A stretch of 64,000 nucleotides of DNA, taken from the NCBI GenBank assembly GCA_026182355.1, contig JAPFBL010000233.1:1488001-1552000 (forward strand), given 5' to 3'. Positions 23,322 through 35,066 of the stretch are shown here, in pieces. The position numbers and the translations under genes were made by a program. Numbering within the stretch: the stretch's first letter is position 1; each line of letters begins with the position of its first letter. The stretch comes from Hermatobates lingyangjiaoensis. Lineage: Eukaryota > Arthropoda > Insecta > Hemiptera > Hermatobatidae. The notes beneath the pieces were generated by a model. That model did not search any database. It was not told the origin of the DNA and saw nothing but the letters and a program-made list of their open reading frames with translations.

Positions 23322-26300
23322 CTAGGACAAAAGATTTAAAAGCAGATAAATAGAAGTTCCGAAACGGGATTAAAATACTTACAGTGCTGATGATACAATG
23401 GAGTTCCATAATTTATCCATTCCATTTTAATATATTTAGTAATTAATGCTGATTCCTGTCTGAATTTAAAGGTGTGCTGGAATGATGGTTCTAAGTATTG
23501 GTCTGTGGTATGATTTGAAAAAATCCAGGTACACGGCAATAGATCAAAACAGGTTCTAAGTATTGGTGAAGTCTTTCAACAGTGTTGCGGGGAAGGCATT
23601 ATTTGGATTGGAATAACCTGGAAACATTGATGAACCGAGATATTGTCTTAACGGGTATAGTTGGCAACAGGAGGTAATCATTGATTGCAATAATCTCAAA
23701 ACATTGATCAGAAAGAAAAATATATGAATGAGCATGTGAATCTATCTGTCCAGTAGGTAATGGACGATTATTTACTCTGGCAGAAATATAACACATGCTT
23801 TTACAAATGTAGAAGCTCTGAAGACGACTACATATTAGTAAGGATACGACGTTTGGTGTAAGCAGTTGCCTGATATTCTGTTAGGGTGTAAACTCTTAGT
23901 TACAATAATATTGGAATTATCAAGAAAATTCGTAAGAGTTTAGTCTTAAACATGGTTTTCTGACTTAACATCATATCTGTCTTGTGAGAGCTACAATACG
24001 AGAGTAACAGATTAGAAATAGTTTTCTAACGTCCTTGCAAAGAATACGTGTTTTTTTTTAGTTGTTTTTGACAATGAGAAAAATTAACAATACTGGAAGA
24101 TGATTTATATTTTATTAATCTCCAGAAACTAATAATTACATGTAATCTTAAATTGACTAACATTTGGGCTAGATTAGATATGGTTTACTTAATATAATTA
24201 ACAATAATGATTGGAATAGTGTGTATCTTCTAAAGCAATAAAGACTGTTCCTTTACCATAGTTTCTCTCTCAACTATCCTTCAAAGGATCCTTATCTCCC
24301 AGACAGATAGTCTAGGCGTGATTTTTTGCTTTAAAAATGATAAGAAGCGCAGAGGTGGGGATTCCTTTGTTCCTTTGAAATAAACTGATGGTTTTCATTA
24401 GGTTCCTATGAATTTTAAGTCATCGTCCAGAATAGTACCTTGTTGGAAGAAAAATGTCAGATAATTTGATAAGAAAACGGAAATTTAATTTGTTGAGAGC
24501 TTCAAAGATACTAGAAATCTAAAAGATGACAAATATAATTACTTTTTTCTGAACATAATGACATTTTCATATCAGGGTACAATTGTTAGTTTTTAAATTG
24601 CGTTCATATTGAACTGTATAAAATTATAAGTAAATAAATAAAACATATGTGGAATAACATAAAGAAAAGAACCCAGTTGGTTTCACACTAGACTGATTTG
24701 GATATTTTGACAGCAATCGTTGTCAAGAGAAGAAGTGGTTTACTTGAGTGAAATTAGATTATATAGCAGGTCATCTTCTTCGGATCATGACAGATATCGA
24801 AATATTGAAATGTATTTCTTTGTAACTGAATGTACTGTTTTAGATTTTATTAAGTTTGTTTTCCAGCCGGACTATTTAAATTTGTTATTTACTGATTTCT
24901 ATAGGATAGGTAAGAGATAGATACTAACCGGGATTGGTAGGTGAAGAACGCAGGTGTTTGATGGGGTTGGAGTAGTGCTCTAATTATGAATGTTTAGACG
25001 GGAGATGTATATGGATTAGGGGATGAGTGGGGTGGCACAGAAAGGCAGGGGGGTGGCTGTAGAGGCCAAATGAATGGTAATTGGGGAAATATTTGATTAA
25101 TAGTGCCTGTCAACGCCAGTGACTCGGCTCGCAGTTAGCATTACAAATTACAACGCGACAAACCAACTATTGATGTCTTAGTTTGTAAGGGCCAGTATGC
25201 CCTCGTCAATCTCAATTCTCTCTCAAATGAAAGGTGTCGCCTGTTCAAAAAATCACCCCACATATCTCACTTGACGAAGCTCGTCTTTATAACTGAACTA
25301 ATCATTTTGAAAACAAAGTCAACTCCACGACTAAATATCTCCCATTCACAAAACCTGAATGGATAAACTTCATATTATATCAAAACAATGATATTTTAAT
25401 GCAATCATTTTTATAAAACATATTCATAAAAAAGTCCTTTTATAAATTGCACTTATTTAAAGAAGTATATATTTAAAAAAAAAAAAACTAATCTCATCCA
25501 AAGTCTAATTCACAAACCTCATTAAGACTTTCTACGAAACAAATTAAAATTAATCAGGAAAATGTATTTTATTGAATCTATAAAACCATCATAAATATAT
25601 AAAGTGTTGATTTAAAAGTAGAAAAAAATCATTTCAATTTGAGTTAAAACCTGAAAAAATATGAATATATGATAATCCATTAGTATTGAATAATCATTCA
25701 TCCTTTCTGCCAATAGTATTGATGAATTAGTCTAATTTTAGAATTTTCAAACAGGGAATAAGGGCCAATGTTATTATATTTCACTATATTATACCCAATC
25801 AATATCACATAAAATAAATCACTTTTACAGAATAGTAGATCTGAATGTCAAGTGCCATGAGTATGAAGCTTTGATAATAAAACATGAGAGGAAATTCAGA
25901 ATAGTTGCCTTACATCAAAGAATAAGCCATATCCAACCTATTTTGAATATGAACTGGCCCTCTTCTATAACCCTATCAACCTACCTCAAAATCAAAAGAA
26001 AAAGATTTTATCAAATTATAAATTGAATTTATATGCTAGTTTTCTGTTTATAGTTATTTTTGTTAGACTTATTTTTATTTAAAATTCTCTGACTGCATTT
26101 TTGTATGTATTCATTGATTTTAAAATTTAATTTAACTAACACAAACAATATTTACTTTTATATATTTCGTATCTTTAACCAATATAATTAATTATAAGAT
26201 TAATTAATTATTAATCTTAGATGCTATTAATTATAAGATAATTAATTAGCATCACTAAGAAAGTAAATAGTCAAAAAGTAAAGTAAAATAGTGTGATATC

Positions 26301-26594
26301 TGTAATCAATTATAATTTATTTCTTTCAGTTGGATATACAATATAATATTTGAGTTTGTTTGATTTCGTTTCCTAGTGCACAGGAAAATTATCTATTAGT
26401 ATTTTAAAATGGTAATGGATTTTATATAGTTTAATAAATCAAACACATCAGCGAGAGTTTTTTAAGCTAATATTAAAATATTTGTGGGATATTTTTTTTC
26501 CAAAATATACTTTCAACATTTTCAAATAGTTTTATTAAATAACAAAAATTGTATATAAAAGTTAACTTTAACTGTCTGTTGTCTTCACTTGACC
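23321..26594. other. AT-rich stretch with one motif and one GC-richer island
   Basis: At 24785-24810 a decayed motif (ATGACA, GATATC, GAAATATTGAAATG) marks a probable old PLE-derived unit. The island 24930-25300 is less AT-rich (GGGGTTGGAGTAGTGC, GGGGATGAGTGGGGTGGC) without open frame. No exon supported. Confidence 0.35.
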
Positions 26595-26757
26595 AACCCG
26601 TCAGTGCCACATCCTTGGTGTTTTCTTGATGATGAACACAAAGTGTTCGAAACGCGTTGAATAAAACTTCATTTGTGTGGAAACTTTTGTTGGTTTATCC
26701 ATTTTACCTCAGAATGAGTAAATACCACACAATTACGGTTTGCACAACTAATGATTT
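26595..26757 (+). mobile_element. Family M PLE-derived unit
   Basis: Plus sense: TTGATGA (26626-26632), spacer T, perfect GAACAC/GTGTTC stem with loop AAA, GAAA (26649-26652), then CGCGTTGAATAAAACTTC. It matches 12070-12225 along its length in the other orientation. Fixed sequence beyond the motif continues to CACACAATTACGG. Confidence 0.8.
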
Positions 26758-27087
26758 AACGAGACAGTAAGTATTATATGAAGGTTTAATTATGTTATCC
26801 ACAGATCCTAAATAAAGAGTCATGCATAATGGTGAAGTCCATTACGACTTATTTAAGATATTATGCAAATCTATTTTGCTTCTTTGCCAAATCAAGCATT
26901 TCTTTTCAGCAGTCAAAATGAGTGCACTATTTTTCGATAAATTGTATAAGTTAAATAACAGTGGGCGTTTTTAAAGTGAAGATGAGTTACATCATGTACA
27001 GCTGGCAATCCAGATAGTGTGACTCTGGATGTGACTCGATTTCGTTTAAATTTACACTAAGGTTTAATTTACACACTAGCCAAGCTG
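26758..27087. other. AT-rich stretch, nothing seen
   Basis: No recognisable gene or element between the family M unit and the SINE. Confidence 0.5.
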
Positions 27088-27409
27088 GTGGCTAGGTTAG
27101 TTCAGTGGTTAACGCACTCACCTCTGAAATGATAGGACCGGGGTCGATCCCCACCTGGCCCTAGATTTATTCACGCGGGAGGTGAATAAATATGAGCCCA
27201 TAGTCCTTCGGAGAAGGATTTTAAACCGTGGGTTTCTAGCCTGTACGATGTCAGGTACTCGTCACAATTCCTTTACTCTAAATACACTTGAGTTAAGCAA
27301 AATTTAAGACTCTTGATAGAATCAATCTTCATTGTGTGGTATCACAAAGGGCTAATGCTCGGCCTACGTGTTCCCTTGAGGGACTGCCACTTCAACCTAG
27401 CCTAACCTT
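27088..27409 (+). mobile_element. tRNA-derived SINE, near full length
   Basis: The A box region reads GGTTAGTTCAGTGGTTAACG and the B box GGGGTCGATCCCC (one base shorter than the 22.3-kb copy). The body is the same as at 22017-22337, including the conserved CACAAAGGGCTAATGCTCGG segment. The tail AACCTAGCCTAACC is at 27394-27408. Confidence 0.9.
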
Positions 27410-28087
27410 CACGCCACGCTTGAACGGATAGATCAACGATCTATTTGTCAACAAATAAACAAAAAATATAAACCGTCAAAATAAGAAAAATTGCTTGAAA
27501 TTTCAAATAAACAAAATATATATCCCATTGAATTATTAATATTAAAAAAAAAACTAAAAGAATAATTATTAAAATGAATAGATAGTACAAATTTGTATTT
27601 GAAAGCTCAACGTGAATTGAATTTAATTAAAATTACTCGGCTGATTCAATATAAGTGATCATAATTGGGTGAATTTATATTCCGAGAATAATTCACTGAG
27701 TCATCATTTGCATATATATTACTAGAAAACATTTATTTATTATTCTGAATCAAGAAATGAAAGGATGAAAATACAAATATAATGCTATGTTTTGTTTGAT
27801 ATATGTATGTTGTGTTCAGAGAATACTAAAACAATTATTTATTTGCGTGTATATAACAAGTAAAATTTAAATTATATTCGTAACGTAAAGTAAGTTCGTA
27901 GTTTTAAACTCTACGAAAAAGTCAACAACCTTACAGTATGATACTACAACAAAAAAACAGTGGATGAACTTACCAATACCTACATATTGAGCTGCAATTT
28001 CTCATCACAACAAGATACCATGACGAAATTTTCAATATGTATCACTTATTTAGCGGTGATTTTTTGTTATATATATATATATATATA
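27410..28087. other. AT-rich stretch ending in (TA)n
   Basis: No gene or repeat family recognised; the last bases (about 28067-28087) are a TA tract. Confidence 0.5.
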
Positions 28088-28275
28088 ATATGATTAAACG
28101 ACAATATAAAATGGGAAAACAAGACTAAGATCTTTCAACCGTAACAAGCGGTCATCGTCAGAGTTAAAAACTCAACTGTTGGGTTTTTGAACCAAGAAAG
28201 ATCTTAGTCTTGTTTTCCCATTTCATATTGTGGTTTGATCATTGATTGTTATTTCACGTGTATATGTCAAATCTT

Positions 28276-28277
<2 letters not shown>
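28088..28277. mobile_element. Family A head-to-head palindrome, right arm with hairpin deleted
   Basis: The left arm (minus sense) is complete with hairpin (AACCGTAACAAGCGGTCATC). The right arm has lost the hairpin: after GGGTTTTTGA it jumps to GAAAGATCTTAG. TA tracts lie at both ends. Confidence 0.8.
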
Positions 28278-28301
<24 letters not shown>

Positions 28302-28308
<7 letters not shown>

Positions 28309-28610
28309 TTAACCCCAGTCTCGGCAGTCACGATCTTTAGAATGAGAGATTCGATCCTACGAACTAACCTCCTGCTAACAGGATTCAACTGGAAGAGGAG
28401 TTCGCCAAGTGACATGTTAAACAAACTCAATGAGGTAGTCAATAGTGTTAATTGATTAAATGGATTAGTTCGTAGAATCGAATCTCTCAGTCTAAAGATC
28501 GTGAATGCCGAGACTGCTGTTAATTTTAATCATACCTGTTTGAAAGAGAATCTGCCTATTTATACCAATAGGAATAAGATAGTTTTCCTTATCTGCACGA
28601 CCTATATGTA
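28302..28610. pseudogene. PLE ORF N-terminal fragments, head-to-head (family D)
   Basis: Two copies of the family D reading-frame start face away from each other. The left copy (minus sense, about 28302-28420) matches the 7.1-kb copy. The right copy (plus sense, about 28460-28610) reads NAETAVNFNHTCLKEN and then LPIYTNRNK, passing slightly beyond the usual cut. The left copy ends at (TA)n (28278-28301). Confidence 0.65.
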
Positions 28611-28619
28611 ACACTATTT

Positions 28620-28710
28620 TACATTTTTAAAAGTTTATACTTCTGCCTATGAAAAAAGTTGGGAATAAAAAGCGAATCGTTGGCATTGAGGCTTTAATTT
28701 GAACCTGAAG
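28620..28710 (+). mobile_element. Family B PLE-derived unit, decayed
   Basis: Plus sense: ACTTCTGCCTATGAAAAAAG, a decayed loop, then CGAATCGTTGGCATTGAG and TTTAATTTGAACCTGAAG. The GAAAC of other family B copies has become GAATC. Confidence 0.6.
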
Positions 28711-28713
28711 AAC

Positions 28714-28880
28714 TGACATCGTACAGGCTCAGGACCGACGGTTTAATGTCCTTCTCCGAGGGACGACGTGCTCAGATTTATTCACCTCCCTCGTGAATAA
28801 ATCGAAGGCCAGGTGGGGATCGAACCTCGGTCTTATCAGTTCATATGCGAGTGCGTTAACCACTGAGCTAACCTGGCCCC
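28714..28880 (-). mobile_element. tRNA-derived SINE, head half
   Basis: On the minus strand it runs from GGGGCCAGGTTAGCTCAGTGG-like head (A box) through the B box to GAGCCTGTACGATGTC, where it stops. The rest of the SINE is missing here. Confidence 0.85.
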
Positions 28881-29737
28881 CTATAAAATTAATTAACTTA
28901 GTAGTTTAACTAAGACCTTGTTTTGAGCATTTTTGATCTAGTATACTATTAAATTTATATTAAATAATTTTTTTTGTTTTTTAATATAATATTTTTCATT
29001 AACTGATAACGAAAAAAAGTTAAGGAAAAAAGGAGTTATCTATTAGACAGATAGTAAGGGTTTCAATAAGTCTTGTGGACGAATGATCAGTTAGATTAAT
29101 TGAGATGCCTATCGATGAAATTAATCGACGTGACCATTAATTTAACTGCTTCCACAAACTAAAGGCTCAAATTAGGTTTGTTATCAATTCTTTATTCTTA
29201 CTAAGGACTTTCTTTCAAAGAATCTTAAATATTAAAACCATCCCTTTTTTCAAGTTACTAACAATCAAGTTAAACTAAAATGTTCTGTTAAAAAACTGAT
29301 ACTGACAGATATTAAATGATTATTTCATAGTTCCTATCTAGCAATAAATTATAATTATTTAATTAATACTTTTTAATGATTATCTAACAAATTGCATTTA
29401 AGTTTTATATTGTCTATGTTCAATCTAATAACAATTATTTTACTTCTCTTAATATTCAATTAATATGAATTTTCTGTAATTAAGAAATACTATTCTTTGT
29501 AGTAATAGGTACTTAAATTTAGAGGCGATATAATTTATAATAGATTTTATACTTTTCATTTAATCTATGTTCAATTTAATATGATTAATAATTAATGTTA
29601 ATTGCCAAATTATATAGCAAAATAATTTCTTGAAACTGTTAATTTATTAATAATATATATGAAATACTGTTTTTGAATTTTAAATTAAAAATTCTACATT
29701 TAAAAAAAAAAAGAAATCAAGACTAAAGCCATCTGTT
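28881..29737. other. AT-rich stretch, nothing seen
   Basis: No gene or recognisable element between the two SINE halves. Confidence 0.5.
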
Positions 29738-29911
29738 CCGAGCCTGTACGATGTACAGGTAAAGTACTCGTAAAAGATCCCTACTTCAAATACTCTTCAG
29801 TGAGGCAAAATTTGGGACTCCATATCTGAGAACATTTGTGGTACACAAAGAGCCAATGTTCGGTTTACGCGTGTTCTCTTGTGATACTGTCACTGCAACC
29901 TAACCTAACCT
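29738..29911 (+). mobile_element. tRNA-derived SINE, tail half
   Basis: Plus strand: it starts at CCGAGCCTGTACGATGT, the point where the 28.7-kb half stops, and runs to the CCTAACCTAACC tail. The head is absent. Confidence 0.85.
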
Positions 29912-31382
29912 GACACTTAAGAGGAAAAAATCATTCACCATAATCAATGTTTTTTAAGTTTATTATTACATATCGAACATAAAGCTTTTCTTTCTTGTGA
30001 GTATAATTTAAAATATTAACGCACAAAATTGGTTGTCGATTATAAGTTAATTGGTTAAGTCTAAGAGAATAAAAATTAATTATCAGCTGACGTGTCACTC
30101 ACAATTTGTCGTCATTATCAAGGCTAAAAACAGTTAAAATTAGTAATACTAGATACAACGCTGTACCTCTACATACAACACATTCTGAAAATTCAAAAAA
30201 ATATTATGTTATTAATTTAATCTTTTATTTGCTACGTTCTTTACTTTTGCATATTGTGCTGTTGTTCCCTGGTCTTTGAACTGTGTAGGGGTACATTTCC
30301 CCGTATTATTTTTAGTATTTCTAAATCCGATTAAATAGCTATTTGGCTTTGATAATGTGAACAAATTTTCGGTGGGTGAAAAGTTGATCGATTGTAAAAA
30401 TTCTTATTGTTTTAGACTTAATCATTCAGAACCAATTTAATCGTTCGGACATTCAATAGTCAAGGAAGTATATCAAGTAATACATTCCTTTTAATTTCTT
30501 TAAAAATGAGAGAATTTGTTCGTGGTTACCACAGACATCAAGACAAAATATTACATATACACCCATATCAGTAATACTAAGAAAAAAAATCAATATAATT
30601 TTTTTTTTGCTATTAATTAAATTTAAACAATAATCTCTTTTTTTTAAAAAACGAAGAAAGTTCAATAGCAATAACGATTCTAACAAAAAAAAAAATTAAA
30701 TAAGAGAAAGAAAATAAATTAACTTTTAAGGTGTTTCAAATTAGACAGAACGATTGAAGGTAGGGTTTTTTAATTTCAGGATGAAAGATTCAGTCGAGCA
30801 TAATACTGGAGCAAGCAGTTTAATGAAATCGCTCAACCACCTAACCACAATTAAGCCGTCTAAAAAAGAATTATATTTTAATAGCATGTTGTTAATTTTT
30901 GAGAATGAATTCTAGCATTTTAATTTTTGAATGTTTTATTTTAAAAAGTCTAATTGGCAATAATGAACGTTATTTGTTATTCATTAAAACTGTGAAAAAT
31001 ATCCCAAGCGTGGCAATTAGTTACATTCAAGGATAATAAAAAAAAAGGATAGAATTAACCTGATATATTATTTACAGAATACATTGCATTAATTGTTATT
31101 TTATTTCATCTTTCATGTATGAATTATTTCGTTATCTTTCGTAAAACTTGTTCTTTTCGATTTAAATAAAATTCATAAGCCCTGTTATCTAATAGCTATA
31201 TCTTTAATTATCTTTCACCCTATTCCTATTGAAAAAAAAAACACCATAATAGATCAATAACTGTGTTGTATAGATATTTTACCTGGTAATTTTAATGAAT
31301 TTATTTTGAAATCTTTACATAATTAACATACCAGGAAGATAAATCTTTAGTATAGTAATGATTATATAACCACAGTTATCAA
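29912..31382. other. AT-rich stretch, nothing seen
   Basis: No supported gene. The minus-strand frame at 30453-30686 is of AT-rich chance composition. Confidence 0.45.
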
Positions 31383-31985
31383 CTATAAATTTAGATTATT
31401 TTGAACTATTGTACTTCCTTCCTTCTGTGTTATAGTACCACAGTTAGTTTCAGCGCTTCCAAGAAGCTCAGCACTTTTTCTGGGTCCAATGGTTAAAAGT
31501 TCTACAGTTTTGTTGAGTGTCCCGAAACACCTGCCTCTGTGTAGCACAGTGGCTTGACAGTCAGCCAGCAGGTGCAACGGTTTTCTTCTTCTTCCTTGCA
31601 AAACCTGCACAAACCATCATTGATAATGCCCATTCTTCGCAGATGGCCCTTGAACCGTTACAAATCCGGTTAACAACCTTAGATTATTTCTGCTCCTTTC
31701 CATACAATACAAGATTTGCCTATTCTCAAACTTATTGAGAAGTATCTTTGATTGTCTGTGTCCTTGAACAGAATCCCTGCATTGCTTCCTGTTTTCCCTA
31801 CCCTCTTTCCTAAGGATTCTTGTATAATGTGTTGTCCTAGACCACAAAATGATTCTGGACCAATTTGTGGTTTCCGGGCACCTTCCTTATCAAGTTCATC
31901 TGCTCGTTCATTACCCTCTACTCCTGCATGTCCTGGCACCCAGTCAAGAGAGATCCTGTTTCTCATTCCCAAGAGATTGAGTTTA
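31383..31985 (-). pseudogene. Non-LTR retrotransposon, RNase H and zinc-knuckle tail of ORF2
   Basis: On the minus strand the frame from 31972 begins with ISLDWVPGHAGVEGNERADE, the C-terminal RNase H motif with its histidine and last catalytic aspartate. After a frameshift the frame 31847-31617 ends with SRNNLRLLTGFVTVQGPSAK, resembling the LLTGH..L..HL region. A stop follows. GLCRFCKEEEE is then visible, a CX2C start of the ORF2 tail knuckle, and after another shift HLLADCQATVLHRGRCFG supplies its H and C. The frame ends at 31383. The 5' side is truncated just before the RNase H motif. At least two frameshifts and one stop make it dead. Family: an RNase H-bearing clade such as I or LOA; not resolvable further. 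Confidence 0.85.
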
Positions 31986-32929
31986 TTTTTTTAGTTCAGG
32001 ACCATCTTTGAGTTGATGAGATTACGATATTAGAGATTGCAACAAATTTTGAAATTTGTTTACTATAATCTATTGAACAGAATTTCTCAGTTTCAACTTT
32101 GAAATCAAACTTTTAAAGTCTTTTGATAGTTGAATTTTTAATTGTTATAAGTTTAACTGTTTAGTAATTGCAAATGATATGTCTTTGACAAATGAGAACA
32201 GAATCTTTCTATATTTACACATGAAATCGACAAAGTTAATATGCTTGCAGTTCTTGGTGACGATGGATGTCGAAATATTGAATATGTTTTCAATATGCGT
32301 TTCTTTTAAACCATGTAGACATATACTTTTAATGTAAAAATAAAAAGAAACATGTATAAAAACCGAAGACTAGGACTCCCTTTGGATAATTTGATCTTTT
32401 TAAAGATCATCCTCAGGAAAGAAAATGATACTGTGCGAAGACGAAAGCTCAGAACAAATCTCAGAATATTTGCAGGTTTCAGAATGTTTGCAGGTTTCTG
32501 AATAAAAACGAAATAAAGTTTATAATATCTTAATAAGAAGAAGGAACTGAGAAACAAAAAATAATAAAAGAAAAATCAAATATAATAAACTAAATATAAT
32601 TGACTGAATAAATGAAAATATAAATTATTATTAAGTTGATTATAAAATAAATAATATGAAATGTATAAAAATAATAATTCTAAATGTATACATGGAATAT
32701 TATTTGCCTTTCAATATCGGGATTTGGTCATGTTTGGTAACTATTTCTATGGTCTGGGACATTCTCTTAATGACGGTTGGAATAAAATAAAAACTGTAAA
32801 TATGTGGTTTCTTTTATCTATGTGTCTCTGTATATTTCAATAAATAAATATCAAAAGTAATAAATAAACAAAAATGTAAAGAAAAACATATATTTACAGG
32901 ATGTAACTTTCAATTTCGGTTGCTATATG
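31986..32929. other. AT-rich stretch with two hairpin motifs
   Basis: At 32248-32280 the plus strand reads TTGGTGA, spacer C, GATGGATGTC and GAAATATTGAA. At 32382-32415 the minus strand reads CTGAGGA, spacer T, a perfect GATCTTT/AAAGATC stem and then AAATTATCC, lacking the G before AAA. Both mark old PLE-derived units. No gene supported. Confidence 0.45.
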
Positions 32930-33090
32930 GAGAACAAAGCACGGAAGACGAAGCACAAAGGCCAGTGTCCAGCCGTCACTGCATCCTGCCTCCGATGTCA
33001 TGACGTTGAAACAGGAAGTTAAAATCTGTAGGTGTGTTGTTCATTTCTTTTTTGTATTTCTTATTTTGAAATATTACGGTTTGTTCCAGT

Positions 33091-33120
<30 letters not shown>
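32930..33120 (+). mobile_element. PLE-derived unit ending in (TA)n
   Basis: A GC-richer block (CCAGCCGTCACTGCATCCTG) with a decayed motif CCGATGTCATGACGTTGAAAC. It then passes through TTTTGTATTTCTTATTTTG to (TA)n (33093-33120), the same layout as the 6.5-kb unit. Confidence 0.5.
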
Positions 33121-33121
<1 letters not shown>

Positions 33122-33545
33122 ACAGATTCAATAATATATCGACCGTTTGATAGAATAGGTGTGTTTTCTAATCGGGATTCCGTCAATTTTCCAGGATAAA
33201 ACATCAAACTCTCGTTGCCAACGTTTCGGTTTTATTTAAAACCTTTTTCATAGGCAGAAGTAAGAATTTTTTAACTAAGAAAATAAATTTTACATTATTT
33301 AAAGGAACAACAATGTTAAGCGGTCAAAACCTTCGACTAGACTAGACTAGACAGTCTAGTCGAAGGTTTTGTCCTTGTAACATTCTTGTTCCTTTAAATA
33401 ATGTAAAATTAATTTTCTTAGTTAAAAAATTCTTACATCTGCTTATGAAAAAGATTTTCAATAAAACCGAAACGTTGGCAACGAGAGCTTGATTTTTTAT
33501 CCTGGAAAATTGACCGAACCCCGATTAGAGAACACACCTACTATA
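33121..33545. mobile_element. Family C head-to-head palindrome, long
   Basis: Each outer arm carries AGGTGTGTTTTCTAATCGGG/TTCGGTCAATTTTCCAGGAT-type sequence. Next comes the motif core: GGTTTTAAATAAAACC stem followed by GAAACGTTGGC, preceded by ATGAAAAA in place of CTGANGAN. The inner part holds CGACTAGACTAGACTAGACA repeats mirrored as CAGTCTAGTCG around 33350. The left end abuts (TA)n. In the right arm the stem reads ATTTTCAATAAAACC and is weakened. Confidence 0.85.
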
Positions 33546-34046
33546 TAAGTAGATATAATAGGAGAGAATTAAACATAATAATAGGAGATATTAAATATAA
33601 AGAATCGGGTAATCTAATAAACGAACAAGTAAATCGTCAAAGCGACACACTATTTAAACCCTTAAAGAAAATAAAACGACGACTTGACAGACATGTCAAA
33701 GACGAAAATAATAGGAAAAGAATTAGACTAAATAATAATAACTAATATAATAATAAAATAAATAAAAATAAAGTGGTGGTAAATTAAGTAACTAATAAAA
33801 TCTAGGCAGCATTGGGATAGTAGGTAGGTTATATAAACAGATGGGTAGGATTCATTAGATTAGTTCGTGTTGAAGATGGGTGACACCCGAAACCGGTCCG
33901 ATAGCTACGGCAGTAATGTACGAGGTATGATGGTAGATTATATGTTTAATATTAATTATAATAGGAGAGAGCTGGTCCGATGGCTTGTGAGCAGTTCAAG
34001 GTCACACGACTGAACCATCCCCCCCCATCCACCCACCGGACAGAGT
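33546..34046. other. AT-rich stretch with GAAACCGGTC-type motif
   Basis: At 33870-33898 the plus strand has TTGAAGA, spacer T, a perfect GGGT/ACCC stem with loop GAC, then GAAACCGGTC. The downstream TGTACGAGGTATGATGG matches the unit at 10505. The part 33955-34046 (CAAGGTCACACGACTGAACC) is probably upstream sequence of the PLE frame that follows. Confidence 0.5.
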
Positions 34047-34172
34047 TTTAATGAAGAGACGAGGAAGGAACTCCGGAAACTGGAGAAATTGTGTAAAAAA
34101 GAGATATAAACCAAATATGGGGCGTTATTTAACAATATATCTTTAAATGAAGGACTGCTTCCAACTTTTACA
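34047..34172 (+). pseudogene. Penelope-like element, ORF N-terminal fragment
   Basis: The plus strand reads FNEETRKELRKLEKLCKKEI, a stop (TAA), then TKYGALFNNISLNEGLLPTF and T. The frame then enters (TA)n. The L.KLEKL start and the L.EGLLP.FT end fit the N terminus of PLE polyproteins. The same stretch, more diverged, follows the GIY-YIG remnant at 37380-37475. It is cut close to the cut points of the fragments at 14592 and 42895. Confidence 0.75.
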
Positions 34173-34192
34173 ATATATATATATATATATAT
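34173..34192. repeat. (TA)n microsatellite
   Basis: TA tract between the PLE frame fragment and the family C palindrome. Confidence 0.85.
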
Positions 34193-34425
34193 AACAGATT
34201 CAATAATATATCGACCGTTTGATAGAATAGGTGTGTTCTCTAATCGGGGTTCGGTCAATTTTCCAGGATAAAAAATCCAACTCTCGTTGCCAACGTTTCG
34301 GTTTTATTTAAAACCTTTTTCATAGGCCTACGAAAAAGGTTTTAAATAAAACCGAAACGTTGGCAACGAGAGTTGGATTTTTTATCCTGGAAAATTGACC
34401 GAACCCCGATTAGAGAACACACCTA
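34193..34425. mobile_element. Family C head-to-head palindrome, short and near-perfect
   Basis: Two arms of about 115 bp are mirror images around AGGCCT (about 34327). In the right arm the perfect stem GGTTTT/AAAACC with loop AAAT is at 34338-34353, followed by GAAACGTTGGC. (TA)n lies on both sides. It shares its arm ends with 33121-33545. Confidence 0.9.
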
Positions 34426-34427
34426 TA

Positions 34428-34472
<45 letters not shown>
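34426..34472. repeat. (TA)n microsatellite
   Basis: TA tract between family C and family A units, with one ATGT interruption. Confidence 0.9.
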
Positions 34473-34475
<3 letters not shown>

Positions 34476-34573
34476 TAAACCGCTTGTTACGGTTGAAAGA
34501 TCTTAGTCTTGTTTTCCCATTCTTATTGTGGTTTAATCATTGATTGTTGTTTCACGTGTTTATGTGAAATCTT
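34473..34573 (+). mobile_element. Family A unit, single arm
   Basis: Plus sense from CCGCTTGTTACGGTTGAAAG to TATGTGAAATCTTT, then TA. The CTGACGA side of the motif is lost: the unit begins within the hairpin, joined to TATGATTAAA. Confidence 0.8.
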
Positions 34574-34913
34574 TATATATATATATATAAATGCCTGATA
34601 CAATATTAAATGAGTTTTTTATTATTCCAACGAATTTTGTTGTATATTTCGGTTCAAGATCTTATCTATAAAGTAGAGAAGCATAGTATTATAATTATAG
34701 TCGTCTGTCTTAACAGCGGCACCTCTGTATCTCTCTCAACCTTATGGCGACGAGGCAGCGTCAAATAGTAGTCGAAAAATAGTAGTCAGCGTCAAGTATC
34801 CCTTTCTGTGGATCTAGTTTATAATATATATGCATATAGTTATATTCATCATCATGAAAACTACCCACAAAGGACAACAAACGTTTAGAGTAAACGTTTC
34901 ATAATCAAATCCG
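34574..34913. other. AT-rich stretch, nothing definite
   Basis: No gene recognised between the family A arm and the non-LTR remnant. CATCATCATGAAAAC near 34850 and the following AACGTTTAGAGTAAACGTTT palindrome are unexplained. Confidence 0.4.
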
Positions 34914-35066
34914 CGCAAGGCAGAGACATGGCGCATGCCATGGTGGAATGAGTCCCTAACAAGGTTTAAAAAGGACGTGGTCCGTCTTAGACGGAGATAC
35001 CAAAGAAGCAGGGACCATTCAGAAAGGAAGAAAAACTACAGGAAGTTCATAACCAACAGGTCCTGA
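34914..35066 (+). pseudogene. Non-LTR retrotransposon ORF2, endonuclease-RT linker remnant
   Basis: The plus strand reads RKAETWRMPWWNESLTRFKK and then DVVRLRRRYQRSRDHSERKK, ending NYRKFITNRS and a stop at 35064-35066. The PWWNE.L...K..V..LRR..QR.RD pattern is typical of the linker between the APE endonuclease and the reverse transcriptase in I/Jockey-type non-LTR ORF2. No RT motif follows. It is GC-rich compared with its surroundings. Confidence 0.8.
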
